Assembly (NCBI GenBank): GCA_947501355.1 | Contig: CANMVA010000001.1 | Coordinates: 2,007,492-2,071,491 of the forward strand | Direction of reading: 5' to 3' | DNA from: an uncultured Paracoccaceae bacterium | Lineage (GTDB): Bacteria > Pseudomonadota > Alphaproteobacteria > Rhodobacterales > Rhodobacteraceae | DNA length: 64,000 nt | Shown here: positions 36,537 to 46,178 of the stretch, piece by piece | How positions within the stretch are numbered: the stretch's first letter is position 1 | How the letters are laid out: each line of letters opens with the position of its first letter | Notes under the pieces: generated by a model | What the model saw: the letters and a program-made list of their open reading frames with translations, nothing else | Database searches by the model: none | What the model was told of the DNA's origin: nothing | Made by a program: the position numbers and the translations under genes

Positions 36537-38342
36537 ATGCCTCTCAACGCGACCGTCCACACAGTTACCCAGACGATCATCGAACGCAGCCGCCCTACGC
36601 GCGAGGTCTATCTCGACCGGATGCGCCGCGCCGCCGAGGATGGCCCCCGCCGCACACATCTGTCTTGCGGCAATCAGGCCCATGCCTATGCGGCGATGGG
36701 CGATGACAAGGACAGCCTTGTGGGCGACCGTGCGCCCAACATCGGGATCGTGACAGCCTATAACGATATGCTGTCGGCCCATCAGCCGTTCGAGAGATAT
36801 CCAGACATCATCCGCGACGCCGCCCGCGCCGCAGGAGGCACCGCGCAAGTGGCTGGCGGCGTGCCTGCAATGTGCGACGGCGTCACCCAAGGTCAGGTCG
36901 GGATGGAGCTGTCGCTTTTCTCGCGCGATGTGATCGCCTTGGCCGCCGGTGTCTCGCTCAGCCATAACACCTATGACGCCGCCGTCTATCTGGGTGTCTG
37001 CGACAAGATCGTGCCGGGTCTGGTGATTGCCGCCGCCACCTTTGGCTATATCCCCGGCATCTTCATGCCCGCCGGTCCCATGGTCAGCGGGTTGCCCAAT
37101 GACCAGAAAGCCAAGGTCCGCCAGCAGTTTGCCGCAGGCGAGATTGGCCGCGACAAGCTGATGGAGGCCGAGATGGCCTCCTATCACGGCCCCGGCACTT
37201 GCACATTCTACGGCACCGCCAACTCCAACCAGATGCTGATGGAGTTCATGGGGCTGCACCTGCCCGGTGCCAGCTTCGTCAATCCCGGCACCCCCCTGCG
37301 GGAGGCGTTGACCCGCGCAGGCACCGAAAAAGCGCTCTCCATGACCGCGCTTGGCAATGATTACCGCCCCGTCAGCGATATTCTCGACGAGAAAGCGTTC
37401 GTGAACGGCATTGTCGGGCTGATGGCCACGGGCGGCTCGACCAACTTGCTGATCCACCTGCCCGCCATGGCCAAAGCCGCGGGCGTGCTGTTGGAGATGT
37501 CGGATTTCGAGGCCCTGTCGGAAGCGACACCGCTGATGGCCAAGGTCTATCCGAACGGATTGGCCGACGTGAACCATTTCCACGCCGCAGGCGGCTTGGG
37601 CTTCATGATTGGCGATCTGCTGGATGCAGGCCTTTTGCATGACGACACGAAAAGCGTCGCTGGCGATACGATGAGCGAATACCGCGCCGAGCCAAAGCTG
37701 TCGGATGCGGGCGTCGTGTGGGAAGCCGGCGCAGGCGAGACGCTGAACGCCAAGATCCTGCGCCCCAGCGATGATCCGTTCCAGCCCACAGGCGGGATGA
37801 AGCAACTGACCGGCAATCTTGGCCTCGGCGTCATGAAAGTCTCTGCCGTGGCGCCTGAGCGGCACGTGATCGAAGCCCCGGCCCGTGTCTTTGAAAGCCA
37901 GGAAGCTGTGAAGGCCGCGTTCAAGGCAGGCGAGTTTACCGAAGACACCATCGTCGTCGTGCGCTTCCAAGGCCCCAAGGCCAACGGGATGCCCGAATTG
38001 CACAGCCTGACACCGCTTCTGGCGGTCTTGCAGGACCGCGGCTTGAAGGTAGCCTTGGTCACCGATGGGCGCATGTCCGGGGCCTCTGGCAAGGTGCCTT
38101 CTGCGATTCACGTGTCGCCAGAAGCGCTGGATGGCGGGCTTTTGGCCCATGTTCAGGATGGTGATTTGATCCGCGTCGATGCGGTGAAGGGCGATTTGTC
38201 GGTGCTGACCGACGGCGTGGCCGACCGCCCTGCTGCGCGCCCCGATCTCAGCGACAACGGCCACGGTGTCGGCCGCGAGCTGTTCGAGATTTTCCGCCAG
38301 ACCGCAGGCCCCGCCAGCCACGGCGCAGGCGTTGTGATTTAA
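36537..38342 (+). CDS. edd: Phosphogluconate dehydratase
   Basis: A 601-residue [4Fe-4S] dehydratase of the IlvD/Edd family that converts 6-phosphogluconate to KDPG. Cluster cysteines can be seen in [24 protein letters not shown] and [14 protein letters not shown]. The C-terminal domain has [22 protein letters not shown]. Length matches Edd rather than IlvD. It is followed after 35 bases by eda, forming the Entner-Doudoroff pair. Zwf and Pgl are not in the window. Confidence 0.96.
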   Translation: MPLNATVHTVTQTIIERSRPTREVYLDRMRRAAEDGPRRTHLSCGNQAHAYAAMGDDKDSLVGDRAPNIGIVTAYNDMLSAHQPFERYPDIIRDAARAAGGTAQVAGGVPAMCDGVTQGQVGMELSLFSRDVIALAAGVSLSHNTYDAAVYLGVCDKIVPGLVIAAATFGYIPGIFMPAGPMVSGLPNDQKAKVRQQFAAGEIGRDKLMEAEMASYHGPGTCTFYGTANSNQMLMEFMGLHLPGASFVNPGTPLREALTRAGTEKALSMTALGNDYRPVSDILDEKAFVNGIVGLMATGGSTNLLIHLPAMAKAAGVLLEMSDFEALSEATPLMAKVYPNGLADVNHFHAAGGLGFMIGDLLDAGLLHDDTKSVAGDTMSEYRAEPKLSDAGVVWEAGAGETLNAKILRPSDDPFQPTGGMKQLTGNLGLGVMKVSAVAPERHVIEAPARVFESQEAVKAAFKAGEFTEDTIVVVRFQGPKANGMPELHSLTPLLAVLQDRGLKVALVTDGRMSGASGKVPSAIHVSPEALDGGLLAHVQDGDLIRVDAVKGDLSVLTDGVADRPAARPDLSDNGHGVGRELFEIFRQTAGPASHGAGVVI

Positions 38343-38377
38343 ACGCGCGGGATGCGCGCACCAATAAGGACGTTCCC

Positions 38378-39022
38378 ATGACCCCAATGGATGCCAGCCG
38401 CCGCAGTGCCGAAATCTGCGCCCTCGCCCCGGTGATCCCGGTGCTGGTGCTCGACGATTCCGCCACCGCCCAGGGCCTTGCCAAAGCGCTTGTCGCTGGC
38501 GGCCTGCCCGCGCTGGAGGTCACCCTGCGCACACCCGCCGCCCTCGACGCGATCCGCGCCATGGCTGACGTGGAAGGTGGCGTCGTCGGTGCAGGCACCC
38601 TGCTGACCCCCGACGACGTGAAAGCCGCCAAAGAGGCCGGCGCGCAGTTCGGCGTCTCTCCCGGCGCGACCGACCACCTGCTGGCCGCCTGCGAAGACCA
38701 CGACCTGCCCCTTTTGCCCGGCGCCGCCACCGCGTCCGAGGCCATGGCCCTGCTGGAGCGCGGCTATGCCGTGCAAAAGTTCTTCCCGGCGGAGGCCAAT
38801 GGCGGCGTGCCCGCCCTCAAAGCCATCGGCGCGCCGATCCCGCAGGTCTCGTTCTGCCCCACGGGCGGCGTATCCCTAAAAAACGCGCCCGACTACCTGG
38901 CCCTACCCAACACGCTTTGCGTCGGCGGCAGCTGGGTCGCCCCAAAAGACGCCATCGCCGCGCAAGACTGGGACCGTATCGAGCAGCTCGCCAAAGAGGC
39001 AGCCGCACTCCCCCGCAGCTAG
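38378..39022 (+). CDS. eda: KDPG/KHG aldolase
   Basis: A 214-residue class I aldolase that splits KDPG into pyruvate and glyceraldehyde-3-phosphate. The catalytic Glu lies in LPALEVTLRTP and the Schiff-base Lys in GYAVQKFFPAE, followed by SFCPTGGVS. A GGACG-type site precedes the ATG. The gene end overlaps the convergent 91-residue gene by four bases. Confidence 0.96.
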   Translation: MTPMDASRRSAEICALAPVIPVLVLDDSATAQGLAKALVAGGLPALEVTLRTPAALDAIRAMADVEGGVVGAGTLLTPDDVKAAKEAGAQFGVSPGATDHLLAACEDHDLPLLPGAATASEAMALLERGYAVQKFFPAEANGGVPALKAIGAPIPQVSFCPTGGVSLKNAPDYLALPNTLCVGGSWVAPKDAIAAQDWDRIEQLAKEAAALPRS

Positions 39023-39294
39023 CCCGCGTCCGGCACCCGCGCCGACCGCCCACCGCGCCGCTTGGGCGCGCGCGCCTCGGCCAGACCTTCGCGCAAAGTC
39101 TGCGTCATCGGATGCGCCGGATACGCCGCCTCATACGCCTCCAAAGCGACCTCAATCGCCGCCTTCGCGTCCATCCCCGCAGGCAGGCTCAACGCCCAAT
39201 CCAGAAAGATCGAGCGGCACTCCGGCGCACTGATCCCGTCAATGGCATAGCTGTCGCGCAACAGGGTCTTGCGGTCGATCTCGCTCAAATCCAT
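39019..39294 (-). CDS. Conserved hypothetical protein coupled to glnE
   Basis: A 91-residue protein from ATG 39294, beginning MDLSEIDRKTLLRDSYAI. Internal WALSLPAGMDAKAAIEVAL and HPMTQTLREGLAEA are probably helical, and the last 20 residues are basic. The ATG shares a base with the glnE stop (TGATG), so it is likely translated by reinitiation after glnE. Function unknown. Confidence 0.75.
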   Translation of the reverse strand: MDLSEIDRKTLLRDSYAIDGISAPECRSIFLDWALSLPAGMDAKAAIEVALEAYEAAYPAHPMTQTLREGLAEARAPKRRGGRSARVPDAG

Positions 39295-42050
39295 CACTTT
39301 GCCTCCAATGTGGCGTCGATCCGTGCCGCAGCCTGTGCCGCGCGCCGGGTCATTTCCGTTTCCAACGCGTCCATATCGTCCAACCCGGCCTCGCGCAGCA
39401 CAAAGCGGCGTGCGCCCTCGCCTGCGCTGCCCGGATCGAACGCACCCTCGACCACCAGTTTGGAGGCCGCCTGCACCGACCAGCAAAACCCATAGCTGTC
39501 GCATAAATCCGCAACATCCGCGTCCGCCCACCAGCCGATTGCGACACCGCAGGCCAATTGCGCCGCCGTTTCGCGCGCCGTGCTCCCTGCGACCAGCGCC
39601 GCGGCTTGCGCCGTCAGCTCGATATCCTGCATCCGGCCCGGCCCCAGCTTGGCCTCAAACGGCCCGCCCGGCGCTTTCGCCTCGGCGATCCGCGCCCGCA
39701 TCTCCTGCACGTCGGCTTTCACTTTGTCCGCGCGCCCGACGCCCTTCAGAAGGTCTGCACGAAATGCCTCGATCTCGCCCTGCAGGTCCTCTGGCCCTGC
39801 AATCGCACGCGCCCGCGTCAGCGCCAGATGCTCCCAGGTCCAGGCCTCTTCACGCTGATAGGCCTTGAAAGCGGCAAACCCCGTGGCCACTGGCCCCTGC
39901 CGCCCAGACGGACGCAAGCGCATATCGACCTCGTAGAGCCGCCCATCGGCCATGGGCGCAGTCATCGCCGTTACCAAAGCCTGCGTGAGGCGCGCATAAT
40001 AAGGCCGTGCGGCCAGCGGTCTGCGCCCCTCCGACGCTTCAACCCCCGCCGCATCATAGATCACGATCAAATCCAGATCCGACTGCGCCTGCAATTGCTG
40101 CGCGCCCAGCGATCCCATGCCCAGCACAACCGCGCCGCGCCCAGGTGCGGCCCCGTGCTTGGCCTCGAACTGTGCGACAACAGCAGGCCACACGGCCTTC
40201 AGACAGGCATCCGCCAGATCGGCATATTGCCCCCCCGCTTCCTTGGCTGAAATCAGACCGCGCAAGTGATGCACCCCGATGCGAAACCGCCATTCGCGCT
40301 GCCACAGCCGGGCCGCGTTCAACTGCGCCTCGTAATCGGGCTGGGCCGCGATCTGCGCGCTCAACTCAGCGGTCAGCGCCGCGCATCCGGGCCAGTCGGC
40401 AAAGAACGCGCCCCCGATCACCGCATCAAAAACGGCAGAGTTGCGCGACAGGTATTTCGCCAACGCAGGCGAGGTCGCAGCCACGTCGATCAACAAATCA
40501 ATCAGCTGCGGATTGGCCTCAAAGAGCGAGAAGAGCTGAACTCCCGCAGGCAGCCCCGCAAGGAACCCGTCAAACGAATTCAGCGCCTCCTCGGGCCGCG
40601 CGGCATCCTGCAGGCGCCGCAAGATATCGGGACGCAGACGCTCGAAAATCTCGACCCCGCGTTCCGATCGCAGCGCGGGATATGTCGGCCAGCGCGCCGT
40701 GATGGCCTTGCCGAAGTCCGGATCAACCGGGGTCGCGGTTTCCTTGGGCGCAAAGAATCCCTCAGTCAATGTGTGCACCGTCGACAATCGCTGTTCGAGC
40801 GTGGCTTTCAGCTCTGGCACGTCGACACCCAAGAACGCCGCAAGCCTTGCAAAGCCCTCGTCATTGGTCGGCAAGTCATGGGTCTGGCCATCCGCAATCA
40901 TCTGCAAGCGATGCTCCACCTTGCGGTGCTCACGGTAAATCCCGATCAGGGTTTCGGCGTCCTCCTCGGGCACCCAGCCCTTGGCGACCAGCGCGCGCAG
41001 CCCCTCGACCGTGCCACGCAGCCGCAAATCGGGATCACGCCCGCCCGCAATCAATTGCCGCGTCTGGGTAAAGAACTCGATCTCGCGGATGCCACCGCGC
41101 CCCAGTTTCATATTATGGCCGGGCAAGGTGATCGGACCGTGCAACCCTTTATGCGCACGGATGCGCAGGCGCATGTCATGGGCGTCCTGAATGGCCGCAA
41201 AATCCAGATGTTTGCGCCACACGAACGGCCGCAGGGTTTTCAAGAACCGCGCGCCTGCCTCAAGATCACCGGCGCAAGGCCGCGCCTTGATATAAGCCGC
41301 GCGCTCCCACGTGCGGCCGACGCTTTCGTAATAGCGCTCGGCGGCTTCCATCGACAGGCAAACCGGCGTGACCGACGCATCCGGGCGCAACCGCAGATCG
41401 GTGCGAAAGACGTAACCGTCGGCGGTGTTGTCCGACAGCATCCCGCACATCTTGCGGGTCACCTTGATAAAGACCGCGCGCGCCTCGTGATAGGTGTCAG
41501 GCGCAAAGCGCGTCTCGTCAAAAAGGCAAATCAGGTCGATATCCGAGCTGTAGTTCAGCTCATGCGCGCCCATCTTGCCCATCGCCAGCACGCACATGCC
41601 TGCGGCTGTGGCCACGTCCTCCGGCCCCATCCCCGGCAGTTTGCCGCGCGCAATTTCCGGGGCCAGAAGCGCCTTGATGGCCACATCCACCGACAGATCG
41701 GCAAAATCGGTGAGCGTGCCGGTGATCTTCTCCAACGCCCAGTGATTGCCTGCATCCAAAAGGCCCAACAGCCCTGCCACGCGGGCTTTGGCAATGCACA
41801 GCGCCTTGGGCAGCGCCTCCAACGGCGTGGCGCGAAGTTCTGTAAAAAGTGTTGCGATGGCGGTGTCCGGGTCGCTCAAAGCCGGGATCATCCAGTCGGA
41901 TTGACGCTCTAGGATCGCCTTGAGGTAGGGGCTGCATCCCGCCACCCCGTCGATCACCGCGCGCCAGTGTTTGGGGGCCGCATCGTAAAGCGGGGCCACC
42001 TCGGCGGCGCGATCGGGGTCAAACGGAACCGGTAAATGGGCAGTTGTCAT
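39294..42050 (-). CDS. glnE: Glutamine synthetase adenylyltransferase/removase
   Basis: A 918-residue bifunctional enzyme that adds and removes AMP from glutamine synthetase. Two nucleotidyltransferase domains are visible: the first with LNYSSDIDLICLFDE (about 165-180, removase), the second with QAQSDLDLIVIYD (about 665, adenylylase). GRGGIREIEFFTQ and MQDIELTAQAAAL are the conserved stretches of each half. Length is close to the E. coli enzyme. Its control by PII proteins is family knowledge. Confidence 0.95.
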   Translation of the reverse strand: MTTAHLPVPFDPDRAAEVAPLYDAAPKHWRAVIDGVAGCSPYLKAILERQSDWMIPALSDPDTAIATLFTELRATPLEALPKALCIAKARVAGLLGLLDAGNHWALEKITGTLTDFADLSVDVAIKALLAPEIARGKLPGMGPEDVATAAGMCVLAMGKMGAHELNYSSDIDLICLFDETRFAPDTYHEARAVFIKVTRKMCGMLSDNTADGYVFRTDLRLRPDASVTPVCLSMEAAERYYESVGRTWERAAYIKARPCAGDLEAGARFLKTLRPFVWRKHLDFAAIQDAHDMRLRIRAHKGLHGPITLPGHNMKLGRGGIREIEFFTQTRQLIAGGRDPDLRLRGTVEGLRALVAKGWVPEEDAETLIGIYREHRKVEHRLQMIADGQTHDLPTNDEGFARLAAFLGVDVPELKATLEQRLSTVHTLTEGFFAPKETATPVDPDFGKAITARWPTYPALRSERGVEIFERLRPDILRRLQDAARPEEALNSFDGFLAGLPAGVQLFSLFEANPQLIDLLIDVAATSPALAKYLSRNSAVFDAVIGGAFFADWPGCAALTAELSAQIAAQPDYEAQLNAARLWQREWRFRIGVHHLRGLISAKEAGGQYADLADACLKAVWPAVVAQFEAKHGAAPGRGAVVLGMGSLGAQQLQAQSDLDLIVIYDAAGVEASEGRRPLAARPYYARLTQALVTAMTAPMADGRLYEVDMRLRPSGRQGPVATGFAAFKAYQREEAWTWEHLALTRARAIAGPEDLQGEIEAFRADLLKGVGRADKVKADVQEMRARIAEAKAPGGPFEAKLGPGRMQDIELTAQAAALVAGSTARETAAQLACGVAIGWWADADVADLCDSYGFCWSVQAASKLVVEGAFDPGSAGEGARRFVLREAGLDDMDALETEMTRRAAQAAARIDATLEAK

Positions 42051-42098
42051 TCCTTCTTGTGAGCCGCAAAAAGGGCGAGGTCAATCAGAGGGACGCAG

Positions 42099-42566
42099 AT
42101 GAGCAAGAGCCTGAAACGGGTCAAAACCGCCTTGGTCGAGGCAGGTGTCGATACAGAAGTTCTGGAGCTTGGCGATTGCCGGACCGCCCAGCAAGCCGCC
42201 GACGCGGCGGGCTGTCTGCTGGACCAGATTGCCAAGTCGATCATCTTTCGCGGGTTGGAGAGCGACCGTGCGATCCTCTTTCTGACCGCGGGTGGCAATC
42301 AGGTGGATGATGCCAAGGCCTCCCTCGTTTCGGGGGAGCCGTTGGGCAAGGCCGATGCGGCTCTGATCCGCGCCCAAACTGGCTTTGCCATCGGGGGCGT
42401 CAGCCCTGTGGGGCATCTGTCGCCGATCCGCGCCTTTCTCGATCCGCGCCTGCTGGACTTCGAGGTGGTTTACGCGGCTGCGGGCACGCCGCGCCACGTT
42501 TTTCCGATAAAGAGCCAGGTTCTGGAACAAATAACCAGCGCGCAAACCGCTGATTTCACGACTTAA
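42099..42566 (+). CDS. YbaK/EbsC-type aminoacyl-tRNA deacylase
   Basis: A 155-residue YbaK/ProX-fold protein that hydrolyses mischarged aminoacyl-tRNA in trans. The conserved Lys is in QIAKSIIFRG, and GFAIGGVSPVGH carries the GxxxGGxxP motif. The protein is divergent from glnE by 48 bases. Specificity (Cys-tRNAPro, Ala-tRNAPro or other) is not set by sequence alone. Confidence 0.85.
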   Translation: MSKSLKRVKTALVEAGVDTEVLELGDCRTAQQAADAAGCLLDQIAKSIIFRGLESDRAILFLTAGGNQVDDAKASLVSGEPLGKADAALIRAQTGFAIGGVSPVGHLSPIRAFLDPRLLDFEVVYAAAGTPRHVFPIKSQVLEQITSAQTADFTT

Positions 42567-42575
42567 ATCAAATAA

Positions 42576-42594
42576 ATGTAAAAAACATTCACAT
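42576..42594. promoter_or_regulatory. First inverted-repeat operator before the DUF2852 gene
   Basis: ATGTAAA-AAACA-TTCACAT, a 19-base inverted repeat with 7-base arms, one mismatch and a 5-base spacer. It is a near copy of the element at 42634, centre to centre 58 bases. The shared sequence and position suggest a single regulator of the DUF2852 gene. Confidence 0.55.
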
Positions 42595-42633
42595 CTAGGC
42601 TTGAAGGTCAGGCCCGGTCGCCCGATATGTGTA

Positions 42634-42652
42634 ATGTGAAAGACATTCACAT
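42634..42652. promoter_or_regulatory. Second, perfect inverted-repeat operator before the DUF2852 gene
   Basis: ATGTGAA-AGACA-TTCACAT is a perfect 7-base inverted repeat with a 5-base spacer, ending 22 bases before the DUF2852 ATG. It resembles Crp-type TGTGA/TCACA half-sites but is one base wider, and differs from the Rex box in spacer. The regulator is unknown. Confidence 0.6.
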
Positions 42653-42674
42653 AACCCAAACAACGGAGACCCAA

Positions 42675-43085
42675 ATGACCCCCGCCACCGCTTCAACCAC
42701 CCCCATGTCCCAGCGTCCGTCCTGGTTTGCCCGCACCGAGATGTGGCTGGATGAGCGCGGCAAGGCCGCCTGGATCACCCTGATGGTGCTCAGCTTCATC
42801 TTTTTCTGGCCCGTCGGCCTTCTGGTTCTGGGATATATGATCATGAACAACAAATTCTCAGGCGGCGGATGCAGCCGCCGGATGCGCCGCGCCTCGCACG
42901 CCATGTCCTCCACCGGCAACGCCGCGTTTGATGCCTACAAGGCCGACACGCTGCGCCGTCTTGAGGAGGAGCAAGAGAACTTTGAAGCCTTCCTGAAGCG
43001 CCTTCGTGACGCGAAGGACAAGGCGGAGTTCGACCAGTTCATGGATGAGCGCGCGCGCCCTTCAAAAAGCGACGATGACGCTTAA
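42675..43085 (+). CDS. DUF2852-family membrane protein
   Basis: A 136-residue protein from ATG 42675. One hydrophobic helix, WITLMVLSFIFFWPVGLLVLGYMIM, is preceded by MWLDERGKA. The C-terminal half is a charged helix, RRLEEEQENFEAFLKRLRDAKDKAEFDQFMDER. This layout matches DUF2852, common in alphaproteobacteria. ORF start at 42627 would run through the operator and is less likely. It is followed by a strong terminator. Confidence 0.85.
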   Translation: MTPATASTTPMSQRPSWFARTEMWLDERGKAAWITLMVLSFIFFWPVGLLVLGYMIMNNKFSGGGCSRRMRRASHAMSSTGNAAFDAYKADTLRRLEEEQENFEAFLKRLRDAKDKAEFDQFMDERARPSKSDDDA

Positions 43086-43115
43086 CTGTAGCTAAGACCG
43101 CATCCCCATCCCGCT

Positions 43116-43144
43116 GGCAGCCCCTTCCCCCGGGGCTGCCTTTT
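43116..43144 (+). terminator. Rho-independent terminator after the DUF2852 gene
   Basis: A perfect 9-bp stem GGCAGCCCC / GGGGCTGCC with a 7-base C-rich loop, followed by TTTT. It lies 30 bases after the DUF2852 stop and separates that gene from the RDD gene. Confidence 0.85.
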
Positions 43145-43175
43145 CGCTACGAAACCAACCCTGCCTGAGGACCCT

Positions 43176-43607
43176 ATGACCGCCCTGCCCGACCCCCATT
43201 ACCAAGCCGAGTTCTATGCCGACACGCCTATAAAACGGCTTATCGCGTGGTTTGTCGACGCGCTTGTCATCTTCGCGCTGACCTTTGCGGTTGCGATCCT
43301 GACCATTGGCCTTGGCTTTTTCATCTTCTTCGGGCTCTTCATGGTGCTGGGCTTTGCCTACCGGGTTGTCACGCTGGCCAATGGCTCGGCCACATGGGGC
43401 ATGCGGCTGGTCGCGATTGAGATGCGCACCGCCGACGGCGCGCGCTTTTCGCTGCTGCCGGCCTTCCTGCACACGCTGGGCTATAGCGTGTCGATCGGGA
43501 TGCCGCTGTTGCAGCTGATTTCGATTGTGCTGATGCTGACGACCGAGCGTCGGCAAGGCCTCACGGATATGGTTCTTGGCACGGTCGCGATAAACCGTGC
43601 GGCTTAA
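43176..43607 (+). CDS. RDD-family membrane protein
   Basis: A 143-residue protein with three or four transmembrane segments. The RDD signature is present in part as KRLIAWFVDALVIFAL near the start, and GSATWGMRLVAIEM and GLTDMVLGTVAI later. AGGACC precedes ATG 43176. RDD proteins are small transporters or membrane helpers of mostly unknown substrate. Confidence 0.88.
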   Translation: MTALPDPHYQAEFYADTPIKRLIAWFVDALVIFALTFAVAILTIGLGFFIFFGLFMVLGFAYRVVTLANGSATWGMRLVAIEMRTADGARFSLLPAFLHTLGYSVSIGMPLLQLISIVLMLTTERRQGLTDMVLGTVAINRAA

Positions 43608-43692
43608 CCAGAATCCCAATTAACCCGCGACAATTGGGGGGTTGGCGGTTATCGCCAAGGCGAGTAGGCTCTGGCCAACTTGTTGAGGAAAT

Positions 43693-44529
43693 ATGCGCCA
43701 CACCCTTCCGATTGCACCACAGTTTTATGTGACGGCTCCGCAGCCGTGCCCCTATCTGGAAGGCCGGATGGAGCGGAAGCTGTTCACAGCGTTGCAAGGC
43801 GATACCTCGGAAAAGCTGAATGACGCGCTCAGCAAGCAGGGCTTTCGCCGCTCGCAGAATGTGCTGTATCGGCCCTCTTGCGGGGATTGCTCGGCCTGCC
43901 TCTCGGCGCGGATCCGGGTGGCGGATTTCACCCCCACCAAAAGCCAGCGCCGCATCCTGCGCCGCAATCGCCAGGTGGCCCGGCAAGCGACCAGCCCCTG
44001 GGCGACGGAAGATCAGTTCGATCTCTTTCGCCGCTATCTGGACAGTCGTCACGCCGATGGCGGCATGGCCGATATGGATATTTTCGAATTCGCCGCCATG
44101 GTCGAGGAAACCCCGATCCGCAGCCGCGTGATCGAGTATTCCCAACCCGACGAGGCCGACGGCTCCACCATGCTGAGCGCGGTTTGCCTGACCGATGTGC
44201 TCGATGACGGCTTGTCGATGGTCTATTCCTTCTACGACCCGGATCTGGATCGCCAGAGCCTTGGCACCTATGTGATCCTCGATCACGTGGCCATCGCGCG
44301 CGATGCGGGGCTTCCTTACGTCTATCTGGGCTATTGGGTGCCGGGATCGCCAAAAATGGGCTACAAGGCCAAGTTTTCTGGGCTTGAAGTTTACCGCAAC
44401 GGCGCATGGGAAGACCTGCGCCCGGAGACCGATTACAGCACCGACACCCATCCGCTGTCGGTCGATCCGATTGCCGATCAGGTGGCCAAAATCACCCTGC
44501 CCGATGGGCGCCCGACCAAGCGCCCGTAA
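43693..44529 (+). CDS. bpt: Aspartate/glutamate leucyltransferase (Bpt)
   Basis: A 278-residue aminoacyl-tRNA-protein transferase that adds leucine to N-terminal Asp or Glu, marking proteins for ClpS-ClpAP. The N-terminal cysteines in PCPYLEG and [13 protein letters not shown] bind a metal or cluster. The fold motif [21 protein letters not shown] and [16 protein letters not shown] complete the family pattern. Confidence 0.93.
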   Translation: MRHTLPIAPQFYVTAPQPCPYLEGRMERKLFTALQGDTSEKLNDALSKQGFRRSQNVLYRPSCGDCSACLSARIRVADFTPTKSQRRILRRNRQVARQATSPWATEDQFDLFRRYLDSRHADGGMADMDIFEFAAMVEETPIRSRVIEYSQPDEADGSTMLSAVCLTDVLDDGLSMVYSFYDPDLDRQSLGTYVILDHVAIARDAGLPYVYLGYWVPGSPKMGYKAKFSGLEVYRNGAWEDLRPETDYSTDTHPLSVDPIADQVAKITLPDGRPTKRP

Positions 44530-44707
44530 GGCGCGGATCACAGAGGCGACGTGTCGAGGTTTCGCGTGCGAAACCGTCTTTTCAAAGACGGTCTGTTGAT
44601 ATCGCTGGATTTCTTTTTCCGAGACTTAACATAATACAGGAACGCCCCGTAGCGCACTGTTCTGAAAGGAAATATTCAGATTTCTGTGCCGTCAGAGCGC
44701 CCGTATT

Positions 44708-44863
44708 CTAGCGTCTGCGATCGTTTCTGAAGTAGGATTTGAACTCTTCTTCTTCGCGGGCTTGGCGCGCATATTCCGCATCGCGCTGCGCAATCCGAGC
44801 AACGAACAAGGCGGTCGCCAGAGTGATGTTGAGAATGATGAGAATTGGAACGAGGGTTTCCAT
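44708..44863 (-). CDS. Tiny single-helix membrane protein (51 residues)
   Basis: A short gene, with GGAGAG seven bases upstream of ATG 44863. It encodes an N-terminal membrane helix, METLVPILIILNITLATALF, then a charged tail VARIAQRDAEYARQAREEEE and a basic end FRNDRRR. The codon bias is normal and the ribosome site is strong, supporting a real gene. No function known. It is not the longer 77-codon frame that covers the same place. Confidence 0.65.
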   Translation of the reverse strand: METLVPILIILNITLATALFVARIAQRDAEYARQAREEEEFKSYFRNDRRR

Positions 44864-45122
44864 TGCAAGCTCTCCAAAAAACGATCTGTGTGTTTAAGGT
44901 AGCCTGACTTGACAGAATGTCGCACCTAAAATTGAAAAAGGGCGTGGTTTTGGGGAGGATGGCTTTGCGGCGGGGATAGTTTTGCGGGACAGAGTTAGCT
45001 TTCGCTGGGCCTGCGCCGATGTCGGCTAATGACAGACATCATCAACCAGAAAACAGTTGCTGTCGTTTTTCAGGTGACTCTGTTAAATTCAGCGCAGTTC
45101 AGTAATGAGGGGAACGTGACCG

Positions 45123-45854
45123 ATGTCTGAAAGAACCACCGTCTGGGGTCCGCTCGCGACTATCATCTTTACGTTCGTGGTCATCACGACATCTTTTATA
45201 TCCCAAACGATCGGAGTGGTTCTGTCCGCTGTCGACGAAGACTCCGACCTCGATTTCGAAAACCCCGAAAGCGCCGCGCTTGCGCTAAATGATGGCGCGA
45301 TCACAACCACTTCGCTGGCCCTGTCAGCGGTAGTCTGTGTGATCCTAACCGTCCTGATCATAAAGCTGAAATCGGGATCGTGGCTAAAAGACTACCTCGC
45401 CCTTCGCCCTGTCCCGCTCTCTACCCTTCTGAAGTGGATTGGCATCGGAGCCGCAGTGCTTGTGGCCGTTCAGGTCATTTTCAGTATCATACCGCAGTTG
45501 TTGGAGATTCCCGTCGATGTGGGCGACGTTGCAACGGAATTCGCGACCGCCGATATTCCGCTGCTCTATGTCCTCACGATTGCAGTTCTCGTCCCGATCT
45601 TCGAGGAAGTGCTTTTTCGGGGGTTCCTTTTCAAAGGCCTTGAGGCGACACGTTTGGGGCCAATTGGCGCGATCATCGCCGTCGCTCTGCTCTTTGCCGT
45701 GATCCACGTTCAATACAGTCTCATCGTGTTGATCAATGTCTTTTGCATTGGTGTCCTCTTTGGATTTGCGCGCTATAAAACAGGTTCGCTTCTCACACCT
45801 ATCGTTTTGCACGTATTGCTAAACAGCGTGTCTCTATTGCCAGCCTTCTTATAG
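45123..45854 (+). CDS. CPBP-family intramembrane metalloprotease (CAAX-like)
   Basis: A 243-residue protein with about seven or eight membrane segments. The catalytic motif VPIFEEVLFRGFLFKGLE (EExxxR) is followed by LLFAVIHVQYS (FxxxH), and the third motif is near VNVFCIGVLFGFARY. The family includes Rce1-like CAAX proteases and bacteriocin-immunity proteins. No prenylated substrate or bacteriocin genes are adjacent. Slightly lower GC than its neighbours. Confidence 0.88.
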   Translation: MSERTTVWGPLATIIFTFVVITTSFISQTIGVVLSAVDEDSDLDFENPESAALALNDGAITTTSLALSAVVCVILTVLIIKLKSGSWLKDYLALRPVPLSTLLKWIGIGAAVLVAVQVIFSIIPQLLEIPVDVGDVATEFATADIPLLYVLTIAVLVPIFEEVLFRGFLFKGLEATRLGPIGAIIAVALLFAVIHVQYSLIVLINVFCIGVLFGFARYKTGSLLTPIVLHVLLNSVSLLPAFL

Positions 45855-46151
45855 TGCTTCGGTCTTAGACGTTTCCGGTTGGCTTAATTGAGACGCCACA
45901 CCTACACTGGCGAAAGTTCTGGCGGGCATAGTTGTCGCAACATGCGCGAGGTGCATATCGGACACGGGTTACATGAGCAGGTCGTCAGTCCCTGTGTGTA
46001 AAGTGAACTAAGCAGTCCTTCGTGCAACTCGCAGCATCGGTGACTCTGGGCTCAAAAGAGACATTCGCTGCACGATGCCTCACTCCTTGGCGATGTGTGC
46101 CGGATAATGTTCGGGACGGGGGATGCGACGGATGCGGATCGGAAGGAATAA
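45855..46151. other. Intergenic region without a recognised gene
   Basis: About 300 bases between the CPBP stop and the terminator after dctM. No frame has coding character and no repeat or tRNA was seen. The region presumably is the 3' space of two convergent transcripts. Confidence 0.5.
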
Positions 46152-46176
46152 GGGGGCCCGGAGGCCCCCTTTTTTT
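46152..46176. terminator. Strong hairpin with T-tract between CPBP and dctM genes
   Basis: A 7-bp all-GC stem GGGGGCC / GGCCCCC with a CGGA loop and seven T residues on the plus strand. It ends three bases from the dctM stop. On the minus strand the hairpin is followed by TTATTCC, so it may end transcription from both sides. Confidence 0.8.
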
Positions 46177-46178
46177 GA

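Noticed and set aside
36426-38387. 653-codon minus-strand frame
   Set aside because: Exact antisense of edd with no recognisable domain.
40266-41912. 548-codon plus-strand frame
   Set aside because: Antisense of glnE; composition typical of GC-rich shadow frames.
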